Source: Vitis vinifera
Taxonomy: Eukaryota > Streptophyta > Magnoliopsida > Vitales > Vitaceae
DNA length: 64,000 bases
Direction: 5' to 3'
NCBI RefSeq assembly: GCF_030704535.1
Contig: NC_081821.1
Coordinates: forward strand, 5,657,001-5,721,000
Part shown: piece after piece, positions 24,401-35,113 of the stretch
Layout: the number at the start of each line of letters is the position of its first letter
How positions within the stretch are numbered: the first letter of the stretch is position 1
Made by a program: the position numbers and the translations under genes
The notes under the pieces: model-generated
Seen by the model: only the letters and a program-made list of their open reading frames with translations
What the model was told of the DNA's origin: nothing
Databases searched by the model: none

Positions 24401-27400
24401 CAGAGCCTAGGGTTAGGTTTGAGTGGGAGCAATGGCAGAGGAAGCAGGAAAGGCGTCTGGAATAGAAAAGTTTGATGGCACAGACTTTGCGTATTGGAGG
24501 ATGCAGATTGAAGATTATCTCTATGGGAGGAAATTACATCTGCCTCTTTTGGGGACAAAACCTGAGAGTATGAAGGCTGAGGAATGGGCGCTTCTTGACA
24601 GACAGGTTCTAGGAGTTATTAGGTTAACTCTGTCTAGGTCTGTTGCACATAATGTTGTAAAGGAGAAGACCACAACAGATCTGATGAAGGCTTTGTCCGG
24701 TATGTATGAAAAGCCGTCCGGAAACAATAAGGTGCATCTGATGAAAAAATTGTTCAATTTGAAGATGGCAGAGAATGCATCAGTAGCACAACATCTGAAT
24801 GAATTTAATACAATCACAAATCAATTGTCGTCTGTAGAAATTGATTTTGATGATGAGATTCGTGCTCTGATCGTCTTGGCTTCTTTGCCAAATAGTTGGG
24901 AGGCAATGAGGATGGCAGTAAGCAATTCTACGGGAAAGGAAAAGCTCAAGTACAATGATATATGAGATTTAATTCTGGCTGAGGAGATTCGCCGAAGAGA
25001 TGCAGGTGAAACCTCAGGATCTGGTTCTGCCCTAAACCTTGAGACAAGAGGCAGAGGTAATAACAGAAATTCAAATCAGGGTAGATCAAATTCCAGAAAT
25101 TCTAATCGGAACAGAAGCAAATCTAGATCAGGCCAACAAGTACAATGCTGGAATTGTGGGAAAACAGGTCACTTTAAAAGGCAATGCAAAAGCCCTAAGA
25201 AGAAGAATGAAGATGATTCTGCTAATGCTGTAACAGAAGAGGTACAGGATGCATTACTTCTTGCAGTAGACAGTCCACTTGATGATTGGGTTTTGGATTC
25301 AGGAGCTTCGTTTCATACCACTCCACACCGAGAAATCATACAGAATTATGTTGCAGGTGATTTTGGTAAGATGTATTTGGCTGATGGTTCAGCCTTGGAT
25401 GTTGTGGGTCTGGGAGATGTTCGGATATCGTTGCCCAATGGGTCTGTTTGGTTACTGGAGAAGGTTCGACATATTCTTGACCTGAGGAGGAATCTGATTT
25501 CTGTTGGACAACTTGATGATGAAGGACATGCAATACTATTTGTTGGTGGTACTTGGAAGGTTACAAAGGGAGCTAGGGTATTGGCTCGTGGAAAGAAGAC
25601 TGGCACTCTGTATATGACCTCATGTCCAAGAGACACAATTGCAGTTGCTGATGCAAGTACTGATACAAGCTTATGGCACCGCAGACTTGGTCACATGAGT
25701 GAGAAAGGGATGAAGATGTTGTTGTCAAAAGGAAAACTACCAGAATTGAAGTCCATTGATTTTGACATGTGTGAAAGTTGCATCTTAGGAAAGCAAAAAA
25801 AGGTGAGCTTCTTGAAAACTGGCAGGACACCGAAGGCTGAAAAATTGGAACTAGTACACACTGATTTGTGGGGGCCTTCTCCGGTTGCATCCCTAGGAGG
25901 TTCAAGGTACTACATCACCTTTATTGATGACTCAAGTAGAAAGGTATGGGTTTATTTTCTGAAAAATAAATCTGATGTATTTGTAACTTTTAAGAAGTGG
26001 AAGGCCATGGTTGAGACAGAAACAGGTTTGAAAGTAAAATGTTTGAGGTCAGATAATGGAGGAGAGTACATAGATGGAGGATTCAGTAAGTATTGTGCTG
26101 CACAGGGAATTAGGATGGAGAAGACCATTCCTGGGACACCACAGCAGAATGGTGTGGCTGAGCGCATGAACAGAACTCTCAATGAGCGTGCTAGAAGTAT
26201 GAGGTTGCATGCTGGACTACCAAAAACTTTTTGGGCTGATGCTGTTAGCACTGCAGCTTACCTGATAAACCGAGGACCATCAGTTCCCATGGAGTTCAGA
26301 CTTCCTGAGGAGGTTTGGAGCAGTAAAGAGGTGAAGTTTTCACATTTAAAAGTTTTTGGTTGTATTTCTTATGTTCATATTGATTCTGATGCTCGTAGTA
26401 AACTTGATGCAAAGTCAAAAATATGTTTTTTCATTGGCTATGGTGATGAGAAATTTGGCTATAGGTTTTGGGATGAACAAAACAGGAAAATCATCAGAAA
26501 TAGAAATGTAATATTTAATGAACAGGTTATGTACAAAGACAGGTCATCTGTAGTGTCAGATGTTACAGAGATAGATCAAAAGAAATCTGAGTTTGTCAAC
26601 TTAGATGAATTGACTGAAAGTACTGTCCAAAAAGGGGGTGAAGAAGATAAGGAGAATGTAAATTCACAGGTAGATCTGAGTACACCTGTAGTTGAAGTTC
26701 GCAGATCTTCTAGGAACACTAGACCTCCGCAGCGTTATTCACCTGTTTTAAATTATCTCCTGTTGACTGATGGTGGTGAGCCAGAGTGTTATGATGAAGC
26801 CTTGCAAGATGAGAATTCAAGCAAGTGGGAGTTAGCCATGAAGGATGAGATGGATTCCCTGTTGGGGAATCAGACATGGGAACTGACTGAATTGCCAGTA
26901 GGAAAGAAGGCTTTACACAACAAGTGGGTATACAGAATAAAGAATGAGCATGATGGTAGCAAACGTTACAAGGCCAAATTAGTTGTTAAAGGGTTCCAGC
27001 AGAAGGAGGGCATCGACTACACAGAGATATTTTCTCCAGTTGTGAAGATGTCAACAATTAGACTTGTACTTGGAATGGTGGCTGCAGAAAACTTACATCT
27101 TGAGCAGTTAGATGTGAAGACAGCATTCCTTCATGGTGACTTGGAGGAAGACCTTTACATGATTCAGCCAGAAGGGTTCATTGTTCAAGGACAAGAGAAT
27201 CTAGTCTGCAAACTGAGAAAGAGCTTGTATGGCCTTAAACAAGCTCCTAGACAGTGGTACAAGAAGTTTGACAATTTTATGCATAGAATTGGGTTCAAGA
27301 GATGTGAAGCTGATCATTGTTGCTATGTTAAGTCCTTTGACAACTCTTACATCATATTACTGTTGTATGTGGATAATATGCTTATTGTAGGGTCTGACAT

Positions 27401-30400
27401 TGAGAAGATTAATAATCTGAAGAAGCAATTGTCCAAACAGTTTGCAATGAAGGATTTGGGAGCTGCAAAGCAAATCCTTGGTATGAGAATCATTAGAGAC
27501 AAAGCTAATGGTACATTGAAGCTTTCACAGTCAGAGTATGTGAAGAAAGTTCTCAGCAGGTTCAACATGAATGAAGCTAAACCAGTGAGCACACCCTTGG
27601 GTAGTCATTTCAAACTAAGCAAAGAACAGTCACCAAAGACAGAAGAAGAAAGGGACCATATGAGCAAGGTGCCCTATGCCTCAGCTATTGACAGCTTGAT
27701 GTATGCTATGGTGTGTACAAGGCCAGACATTGCACATGCAGTGGGAGTTGTGAGCAGATTCATGAGTAGGCCTGGAAAGCAGCATTGGGAGGCAGTCAAG
27801 TGGATTTTAAGATATCTGAAGGGTTCATTAGATACATGTCTTTGCTTCACAGGTGCAAATTTGAAACTGCAGGGTTATGTAGATGCTGATTTTGCTGGTG
27901 ATATTGATAGTAGAAAGAGTACTACTGGGTTTGTTTTTACTCTAGGTGGTACAGCTATATCATGGACTTCAAATCTACAGAAGATTGTTACTTTGTCTAC
28001 TACAGAAGCTGAGTATGTTGCAGCAACTGAAGCTGGAAAGGAGATGATTTGGCTACATGGTTTCTTAGATGAATTAGGTAAGAAGCAAGAGATGGGCATT
28101 CTACACAGTGACAGTCAGAGTGCAATTTTTCTTGCCAAAAATTCGGCTTTTCATTCAAAGTCGAAACATATACAAACAAAATATCACTTTATCCGTTATC
28201 TTGTTGAGGATAAACTGGTAATACTTGAGAAGATTTGTGAATCTAAAAACCCTGCAGACATGTTGACTAAGGGTGTCACTATTGAGAAGTTGAAGCTGTG
28301 CGCAGCTTCAATTGGTCTTCTAGCTTGAGGACAGGAGGATGAGTTGTAGGGATGAGGGATCGTTTCTTGGAGGATAGCGGTTTGATGTTGGTGATTGGAC
28401 TAGTCTCCAAGTGGGAGATTTGTTGGGCTTTGTGGAGCCTAGTTTTGTTTGATCCGGTTTGACGACCCGACCCGAATAATATTGCATGACTTTTTTAATG
28501 GGAGATTTATTGAGGCCTGTTGGGCTCGTTTAGCCCATTGTGGAACCACCCTTTGTAATTAGGGTTTTTTAGTATGGTAGTGTTGCCGTGCTATATATAT
28601 ATAGAGAATATTGTAGCCGCCAGGTTGTACCCTGTATTCTTCCCTGATAATAGTGATATCCCTGCAACTCCGTGGACGTAGGCAAATTGCCGAACCACGT
28701 AAATACTGTCTTGGGTGTGTGATTGTTTTTCTTTGGCGTGTGTTTTCTCTAATTTTTTTTTTGTTTCTCACGGGTTGGGAATTCGGTTTAATTCCCTACA
28801 CGTCTTTGGCTTTGGTTTTTGATGACTGGCAGGATGGTTAGAAAGCTAGCAGGATGAATATGAAGTGCATCAATTCTGCATTACAAATCCCACCACCCAT
28901 ATTGACCTTTAAAAAGTTTGACTTTGTGCCTCAAGAAGGCTGCAAAGAATGATTACAAACAACAAATCTTGAATTTCATAAAAAAGCTTCCAGCTTTTAA
29001 TAGATTCATATGTTCTGCTTGTTCTGTTTTCATATATCGACCATTTTACCCAGACTTTTAAGGACTTCAAAAAATAAAATTCATAAAATCTACGTGATTG
29101 ATATACATTGATGAGCAATGTTCATGCCTACTTTCAAGCCTTTTTAGGACAAACACCCTTAATATTAACTCTTGTAAAGAGAAAACATAAGATGGAAAGA
29201 TGGGGCAAGAAAAAAAGATGAGATTTCATAAACATTTTCTATGCTCAGAAATAGATACCCAACTGAAGCAACCACTTGTGCAGCATCCTGCCTTTTCCAG
29301 TGCTCTTCTGTACTACCTAGAAAAATCAGAAGAAATCAATTTGCAGAGAATTACTCAATAGGGTCCAAACAATCTCCAATCAAAAAACATAAAGGAAAGA
29401 AAGCATGAAGGAAAGAAATGAAGTCCAGAGCATAAAACATTTAGGTTCCATTTGCCGCTCATTCTAAAGATACAATATCATAAATCAGATGTGAGAAAAA
29501 GAATATAATAAACATATAACATAGGACATAATTGACAAAGTTGGCATGATTAGGGAATAGAGATTTACCAATCTCTACAAACATAGTTGGCGAATTAATT
29601 TCAGGTCCATGATGAGTAGCCTCCAAAGTCACCTACATCACAGACGAATTATAGAAATTGATCTGTCATGCTTCAAATAGTTTTACAACAAAGAATTTAT
29701 TTTTTTTGCTTTTTGATTATTATTATTATTTTTACAATAAAGAATACAATAATTGCAAGAAAAATATGCATGATTAAAAACTTAAAGGTGGGAATGCTAG
29801 GGGAAGGCATAATATATTGCATGAACCTTGCATGATCCTGAAAATTATATTACGATCTAAACTACTTCAGATGAAAAACTATTAAAATGTATTTAATCAG
29901 GCAAGTGAAAACAAAACCTTTATCAAATTGGATATAAATAGAACATGAGTTAAAGAAAGACTCATTACCAATAAAGATATTCAAAATTCTATTAAGATCC
30001 AAGGGTTAGTAAAGGTTTCTGTATACTCAAAATGCATTTGGAGAAAGCAGTTAGAGATTTAGTGAAAAGAAGTGCTTGATCACATAATAGACATCAAGGG
30101 AATGGAAAGGAAAAAAAAAAGAAAAAAGTAACAGGGTCAAAACAAAAAGAGTATTATTTTGAGATAGAGTGATGAACATGCAGCAAGGTCAACCATAATC
30201 ATTTAGTTTTTTTTTTTATATATATATTTATAAGTAAAGAAGAAAATTTGTATTAAAAAGGGCTACAATCATTTAGGTTTTTGATTGGTAATGGACTGCC
30301 AACATTTCTTTCTTCCCCCCTTCTAGTTAAGATTAGGTTCCTTGGTGTAGGATCTTTGAAGGTAATCTGGTGCTTGGCAAAGAATAGCAAAGATTTTGCA

Positions 30401-32050
30401 AAACTTGAACTGTGAAGGAATAACATAGAATATAGAACAGCATTTACAAATAAATGGGCCTAGGACTGCATCAAAATACACCTGTAGAAGGCTTATATCT
30501 GGCTAAATTTCATGCTGTGAGATGTGAACTCAGTCAAGTCCTTGCTTATGTTTAGAGTAAAAATGTAGCCATCAAAAGCACTTCCCAATATCACTAAATC
30601 CTAAGAGGAGGAATGCTTTATGGAGCCGAATGCATGGCAACCAAGAAACTAACATGAGGTGCCTATAAAACAAAGACTGGAAAAATTGAATAGCGGAATA
30701 GTCAAAATAAGGTTTTAACACATTTAAGAATAAAAGTCAATAACCTAATAGGATCAGGAAACTAATTGGAAATTATGATGGTTTACATTTGTGCAGTTCA
30801 AATTATTAGAATCATCCAAGGGAGGACGTCAGTCAATGTAAGTTAAGTTGAATAGAATGACATAGAAAATGGTGCAGATAGAGTTACTAATGGGGCTTAA
30901 AAGGTGGGAACTTTGAAATGCCGATGGAGAACAAACCATTAACAAGGCACCATAAATAAAAATATGAAAGTGCTGAAATTTTTAATTCACAAAATACGAA
31001 TCTTTTTAGTATGGGATGGTGAAGAGTAACATAAAATTGAAAGAAATGAAAGAGAACTTAAACAAAAAAATCTGCCCAAGCTAGGAGAATTTCAAACAAG
31101 AATAAGAAATAAATAAATGAAAATTTCAAAATGCACATCCACATCAAGGAAAGAAGAAATCAGGGCTACATAGCAACCCCGTTGAAATAAAATGTGAACT
31201 CACCTATAATTGCCTATGCATCCCAACATGAAAAAAAAATAGTACACAAACACATATAGTAGCTCCAGTAGAACAATACCTCAAATTCAGGAATAAGATT
31301 TTGTGATTGAGCAATTGTCTTCAAGAGCCTCAACCATGGTCCTATTCGAGGACTTGGAGGAGCAGCCCAGCCAGGCTTTCCACCTTGAGGTGGAACCTCA
31401 TCATCACGTAAATGTGGTACACCTAAAAATGACACATCCCCAAAGGAAAGCACAACATTTTTCTTTCATTCTTTTGTTCAATTAGGCATTATGTCTAGAA
31501 TTAATTCACCATACAAGTAATCAGTTCAGGGTGATTATAATTATACCAATAGGGTGAACAGTGAGCGAAGGGCGGTTTGAAACAGCAGTGTGCTTGCTCA
31601 GAAATATGGCCTCCTCCACAACCTCCCCTGTCAGCTCCTCCCAACGCTTGTCCAAGTGATCCTCACTTATAATGCTATTATCATGCTTTAACAGCCTCAC
31701 TTCCCCGTGTTTGAAACTGGGTATTTCCTATCCCAACCAAAATTTTAAACAGGAAAACAATATTAAAATAAGATTAAAAAAAAAATCTGAAATACAATAT
31801 CATTGCATGTGAATCCTGATAGGAAATAAAATTCCAATTAGAGTTTTGAAATTCTGGGGAAATGAAAAATGGGATGATATAAAGCTGGAAAGTGGGAGTA
31901 AGGGTTTGGACAGAAAGCGTGGATATGGAAAAAGGGGAGAAAAAAAACCTGGAGGGAGGGGCCAGGGAGCCAACCGGGCATGGCCAAGAGGGCGGAGGCA
32001 GGGCCAAGGGAGGCGGCGTCGGTGGTGGTAGCGACAACAAGGGTCACCAT
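18443..32050 (-). CDS. GEK1: D-aminoacyl-tRNA deacylase, archaeal/plant type (DTD2, GEK1)
   Basis: Nine exons: 32050-31949, 31727-31547, 31422-31280, 29632-29569, 29316-29264, 23384-23329, 21030-20956, 20558-20370 and 18530-18443. They sum to 951 nt, 316 aa plus stop, close to Arabidopsis GEK1 (about 317 aa). Motifs in order: MVTLVVATTTDAASLGPASA at the start, FLSKHTAVSNRPSLTVHPIG, PPQGGKPGWAA, LEATHHGPEI, IWEGLGLGGG, LLGIGGGHYAPRH, GHLLSGYALPMED, SSFPGGEVLAHLDQK and a C-terminal IGKPGDFY. The enzyme hydrolyses D-amino acids mischarged on tRNA, and the GEK1 mutant is hypersensitive to ethanol through acetaldehyde. The His-rich motifs are the likely metal and substrate sites (family knowledge). 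The exon 5 donor is a weak TCA|GTTGGG. A copia element sits antisense in the intron between exons 5 and 6. LINE remnants occupy other introns. Confidence 0.95.
18866..19010 (-). mobile_element. LINE 3'-end fragment in DTD2 intron
   Basis: A T-run followed by GATAGATAAACACAC and then GGAGTATACAAGCATCACC matches the pattern of the other LINE tails at 308 and 1779, so this is a minus-strand LINE 3' end. It is same-sense with the DTD2 gene and lies between its last two exons. No coding sequence is left. Confidence 0.5.
21650..22500 (+). mobile_element. LINE RNase H-region remnant in DTD2 intron
   Basis: With frame changes the plus strand gives fragments resembling the RNase H tail of plant LINEs: an NFDG start near 21965, IRALSKPEREDFASEAKILALW near 22040-22100 and a HQIIDNISELGHSFCQFL stretch near 22210-22270. 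It lies in the intron between DTD2 exons 7 and 6, antisense to the gene, and has many stops. The borders are approximate. Confidence 0.5.
24013..24392 (+). repeat. 5' LTR of the copia element
   Basis: It begins TGTTGGGCTTTG and ends AATTCCCTACA. A CTATATATATATAG stretch at about 24182-24196 is a plausible TATA region of the U3 promoter. It is identical to the 3' LTR except at 24363. Confidence 0.95.
24395..24406 (+). other. Primer-binding site (tRNA-Met initiator)
   Basis: TGGTATCAGAGC lies two bases after the 5' LTR. It complements the 3' end of plant initiator tRNA-Met, the usual primer of plant copia elements. Confidence 0.92.
24432..28328 (+). pseudogene. copia gag-pol polyprotein with one in-frame stop and a mutated RT active site
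   Basis: A single frame of 1299 codons, open throughout except for TGA at 24963-24965, about residue 178, near the end of the gag domain. Domains in order: gag (from MAEEAGKASG), CCHC zinc knuckle CWNCGKTGHFKRQC at 25146-25187, aspartic protease with DSGAS at 25296, the HHCC integrase head (LWHRRLGHM ... CESC), the integrase core (HTDLWGP, LRSDNGGEY, NGVAERMNRT), RT (KWVYRIK, LDVKTAFLHG, LYGLKQAPRQW) and RNase H (YVDADFAGD, STTEAEYVAA). The RT catalytic box reads YVDN at 27366-27377 where the family has YVDD, so the second catalytic aspartate is lost. Both lesions predict that this copy cannot support its own transposition, although other copies might act in trans. Confidence 0.93.
28408..28420 (+). 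other. Polypurine tract of the copia element
   Basis: AAGTGGGAGATT lies directly before the 3' LTR, the expected primer site for plus-strand DNA synthesis. Its form is common in Tork-type copia elements. Confidence 0.75.
28421..28800 (+). repeat. 3' LTR of the copia element
   Basis: A 380-bp copy of the 5' LTR, aligned end to end without gaps, with one difference (C at 28771). It is followed by the target duplication CGTCT. Confidence 0.95.
30200..30272 (-). mobile_element. Possible LINE 3' tail
   Basis: A T-run, a short TA run, then TTATAAGTAAAGAAG and ATTTGTATTAAAAAG. This resembles the T-rich ends of the other LINE fragments in this window. It is a short fragment in the DTD2 intron between exons 4 and 3. 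Confidence 0.3.
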
Positions 32051-35000
32051 TTCTCCTTCTTTTCTTCTTCTCGTGGTGACTGCGGAACACGTCGTGGCCT
32101 TCCTCGTAGTCGTGCAGCTGGCTGCCCTTCGTAGTAGTATTCGGGGTGCGTACCAGCGGCCAATTGCCAACATATACCCTGTCCCAAAAAGTCGCAAAGG
32201 TACAACTCTTCGCTTTCACCGCCATACGTTTCATTTGTAGAAGGCCTATTGGCACCCGCAGCCGCAAATATGTTCCATCCTAAAGCAGTCAAGCCCACTG
32301 TCTCACGCAACATGTTTCGCACTGCCCCTTGTTTCTTTCCTTCTTTACCCACCCCACCTCATTTGTTTTTATTTTTTCTATTTTTCTGTTTTATACTTTT
32401 AATTTTAAAAAAATAGGGAAAAAATAACTGTCTTAAAATAAAATAATTAGAAGAAAAAACGAAAAGAGAAAAAAATAAAATTCTAAGAAATAAACTAGAA
32501 AGATAAAAAAAAAAATAGAATTCTGAGAAAGAAACCGACACCAGGATTTAAATTAGGATTTTTTGGTTATAAGATATGGTTTGCTTTTTTCCTAAGTAGG
32601 TAACCAAGTAGGAATGAGAATATAATTATATATTATTGTTTTTGTAATTTAATTTTAATAAATATAGATATAAATATCTATGGAAAAAATAAATTAATTT
32701 TAATTATTTTATTTTAAAATTTCATTTAATTGGTTGTTAAAAAAATTATAAATCAAGATGTGATAAATATATCATCATTTATTTTATATCATTGAATATA
32801 TTTAAATTAAGTATATTATGATTTTAATATTAAATATATCTTCAAGTTGGACATATTATTACCATATGTTATAATATTATTATTGAATAATATTTAATGT
32901 AGTTTAATAATGAATGTACATTTATAAAATTCATATATTTTTTTTCACGTTGTATTATTATTGAATATATCAAGTTATTTAATAAAATAATTTTAAAATG
33001 TCGATTATTTAAAAAAAAAATCTCCAAAATCTTGTGATTTTATTTTCAATCATGCTACCTAGTTAAGATTATTTATTTATTTATTTATTTTCAATGATAA
33101 ATGATTTATTTTATTTATTATCATTTATATTATGAATATAATGAATTTAAAGCCGTATAAGATTAAGATCTATTATTGGATAAGAATTTATATTTTTATT
33201 TATATTTTAAAAAAATCTAAAACATTATTTAAGTGATTTCTTTTATTGTTCATTAAATATGTCTTATGAGTTTATATTTTTTTAAATTTATATGATTTAT
33301 TCTACAATTTTTTGAAATTCATATAACCAAAATTTATGTGAAAAATATGTTATAGTTTGAAGTTAGGCAATTTTTATTTTTACATTTTGTTGCAATCAAA
33401 TTATGTAGAATAATTTATGGCGCCAAGCTATGAAAATGAATAATAGATATCATTTACATATTTTTATAATAAAAAAATTAATATTTCGTATATCTATGGT
33501 CGGAAGTTGTACATTCTAATTTTTTACAATTATATAGCTAATATATATATATATATATATAAAGTTATGCAAATATTCCATTTGATTGTAATAAAAAAAT
33601 TTATAATTAGAAGTTATGACAAAATTATTCTCTTTTATTTTTATTATTAATTTATATTATGGGATTTTAGTATCATTTTTATTCTTATTTTAGTTTAGTT
33701 TTTTTTTTTTTTAATATTATGCAATTATAATTAAATAATATATGTAGAATCATATAAACAATAAATTCTCTTAGTTTGTAACTTAAAAGAATAATATGCT
33801 TACAATAAAATTTTAAAACTTGAAGCTATTATCTAATATATTCATATAAAAATTTTTGTACAACTCATAGTCTGATGCTATATAAATTTTATATATTTTC
33901 ATAATACGAAATTATGAAAAAATTATGTGAAACTTTCGTTTTTTAATCACCAGAATTTTTAATTTGTTATAATTCAAATTTGATTTGATTGTCGGCTCAC
34001 TATTATCTTTAAGTTATAGAAGTTGAAACTTCTAAATTTGTATATTCCATATTATGAAAAATTATTACTTTTAAAATATACATATCTCGTAGACGTGCTT
34101 ATAATATCAAGTAGATTTATTTCGAAATATTTTTCTCATATATTGTATGATATATATAATGGATGATGGTAATATAGCTCAAGTAAACTTGATTGCAAAT
34201 TATTAAAGAAATAAAATTAATGACGATAAATTTATATCACTAATGATATAAAATTTAATATGAATGACACTTTATATTCCATTAGATCCAGAAGAGTATG
34301 ACTTGATGAACATGATTAATAAAGTAAATAATAATGTATCAACACATTGTAAGTCATGTAAATATATATATTATAAAACCATAAATTTTTATCTAGTGAC
34401 TTATTTGTTTATAAATGTATAGGTATTATGATTTATTATACAAGTTATTATTTTAATGAAATAAATTTTTTCGTCATTAGAGGGAGGAAGCCAATTACAA
34501 GAGAACGGTCCGTATTTTGTATTATATTTTTTCATTTAGTGATTTATTTGTTTATAAATGTATAGGTATTATCACGTGTTATACAAGTTATTATTTCAAT
34601 GAAATAAATTTTTTCGTCGAGGAAGCCAATTACAAGAGGACGGTCCATATTTTGTATTATATTTTTTTTTTGTTAAACCTTGATACAATTTTTTATATTA
34701 TAAACTTTTATTATTTTATCTTTTTAATATTTTTCAAAAGATGTATTAAATGGCATATATTAAATTAATAAAAATACATTTAATCATACAGCTACATCAA
34801 ATTGTAAAAGCAGTGATGACGATCGTACGAGGATCTAAAACACAGGATATGCAAGTTGGAGGAATAGACACCGGTTTGGGCTTTTGTGCCAGATTGATGG
34901 CTCATATTTCGGGTCGATCCAGGTCATCACAAAAATTATCCTTCGGAGTCCGATCCGGTATGGGTCCAAACATTTTGAGCGGGCTTCGGGTTCTTTTGGT

Positions 35001-35113
35001 TTACAACTTTACACTGACCCGCCTCTTTGGTGCCAGAAATTGTGGAGTATGGGAGTGAAGGCGGTGCTTTGTTGAGAAACGAGGCTTATGTGCGGAAGCA
35101 GAAATCCGAAGGC
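32051..35113. other. Divergent intergenic region between DTD2 and HRQ1
   Basis: The first 300 bp are GC-richer and hold the 5' UTR and promoter of the minus-strand DTD2 gene. From about 32350 to 34750 the sequence is extremely AT-rich with no gene. It includes a (TA)n run at 33540 and a tandem duplication at 34394-34670. The last 350 bp before 35114 return to moderate GC and should hold the HRQ1 promoter and 5' UTR. No clear TATA box was chosen for either gene. Confidence 0.6.
34394..34670. repeat. 143-bp tandem duplication upstream of HRQ1
   Basis: Two head-to-tail copies with period 143, starting at TAGTGACTTATTTG (34394) and TAGTGATTTATTTG (34537). Both run through AAATAAATTTTTTCGTC, GGAAGCCAATTACAAGAG and GACGGTCC or AACGGTCC. 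The second copy lacks about 9 bp after TTCGTC. They end about 440 bp before the HRQ1 start codon. Confidence 0.88.

Larger units (their letters stand above)
24013..28800 (+). mobile_element. Ty1/copia LTR retrotransposon, full length and young
   Basis: A complete 4788-bp element with 380-bp LTRs (24013-24392 and 28421-28800), TG...CA ends and a perfect 5-bp target duplication CGTCT (24008-24012 and 28801-28805). The two LTRs differ at a single base by my alignment (T at 24363, C at 28771). A primer-binding site and polypurine tract are present. One continuous gag-pol frame is broken by a single stop. Domain order protease, integrase, RT, RNase H defines Ty1/copia. The motif style resembles the Tork/Tnt1 lineage (inference). 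It lies antisense in a DTD2 intron. Confidence 0.97.

Noticed and set aside
31774-32352. Several overlapping ORFs on both strands around the DTD2 start
   Set aside because: They are shadows of the GC-rich first exon and 5' UTR. Only the frame starting at 32050 continues through spliced exons with family motifs.
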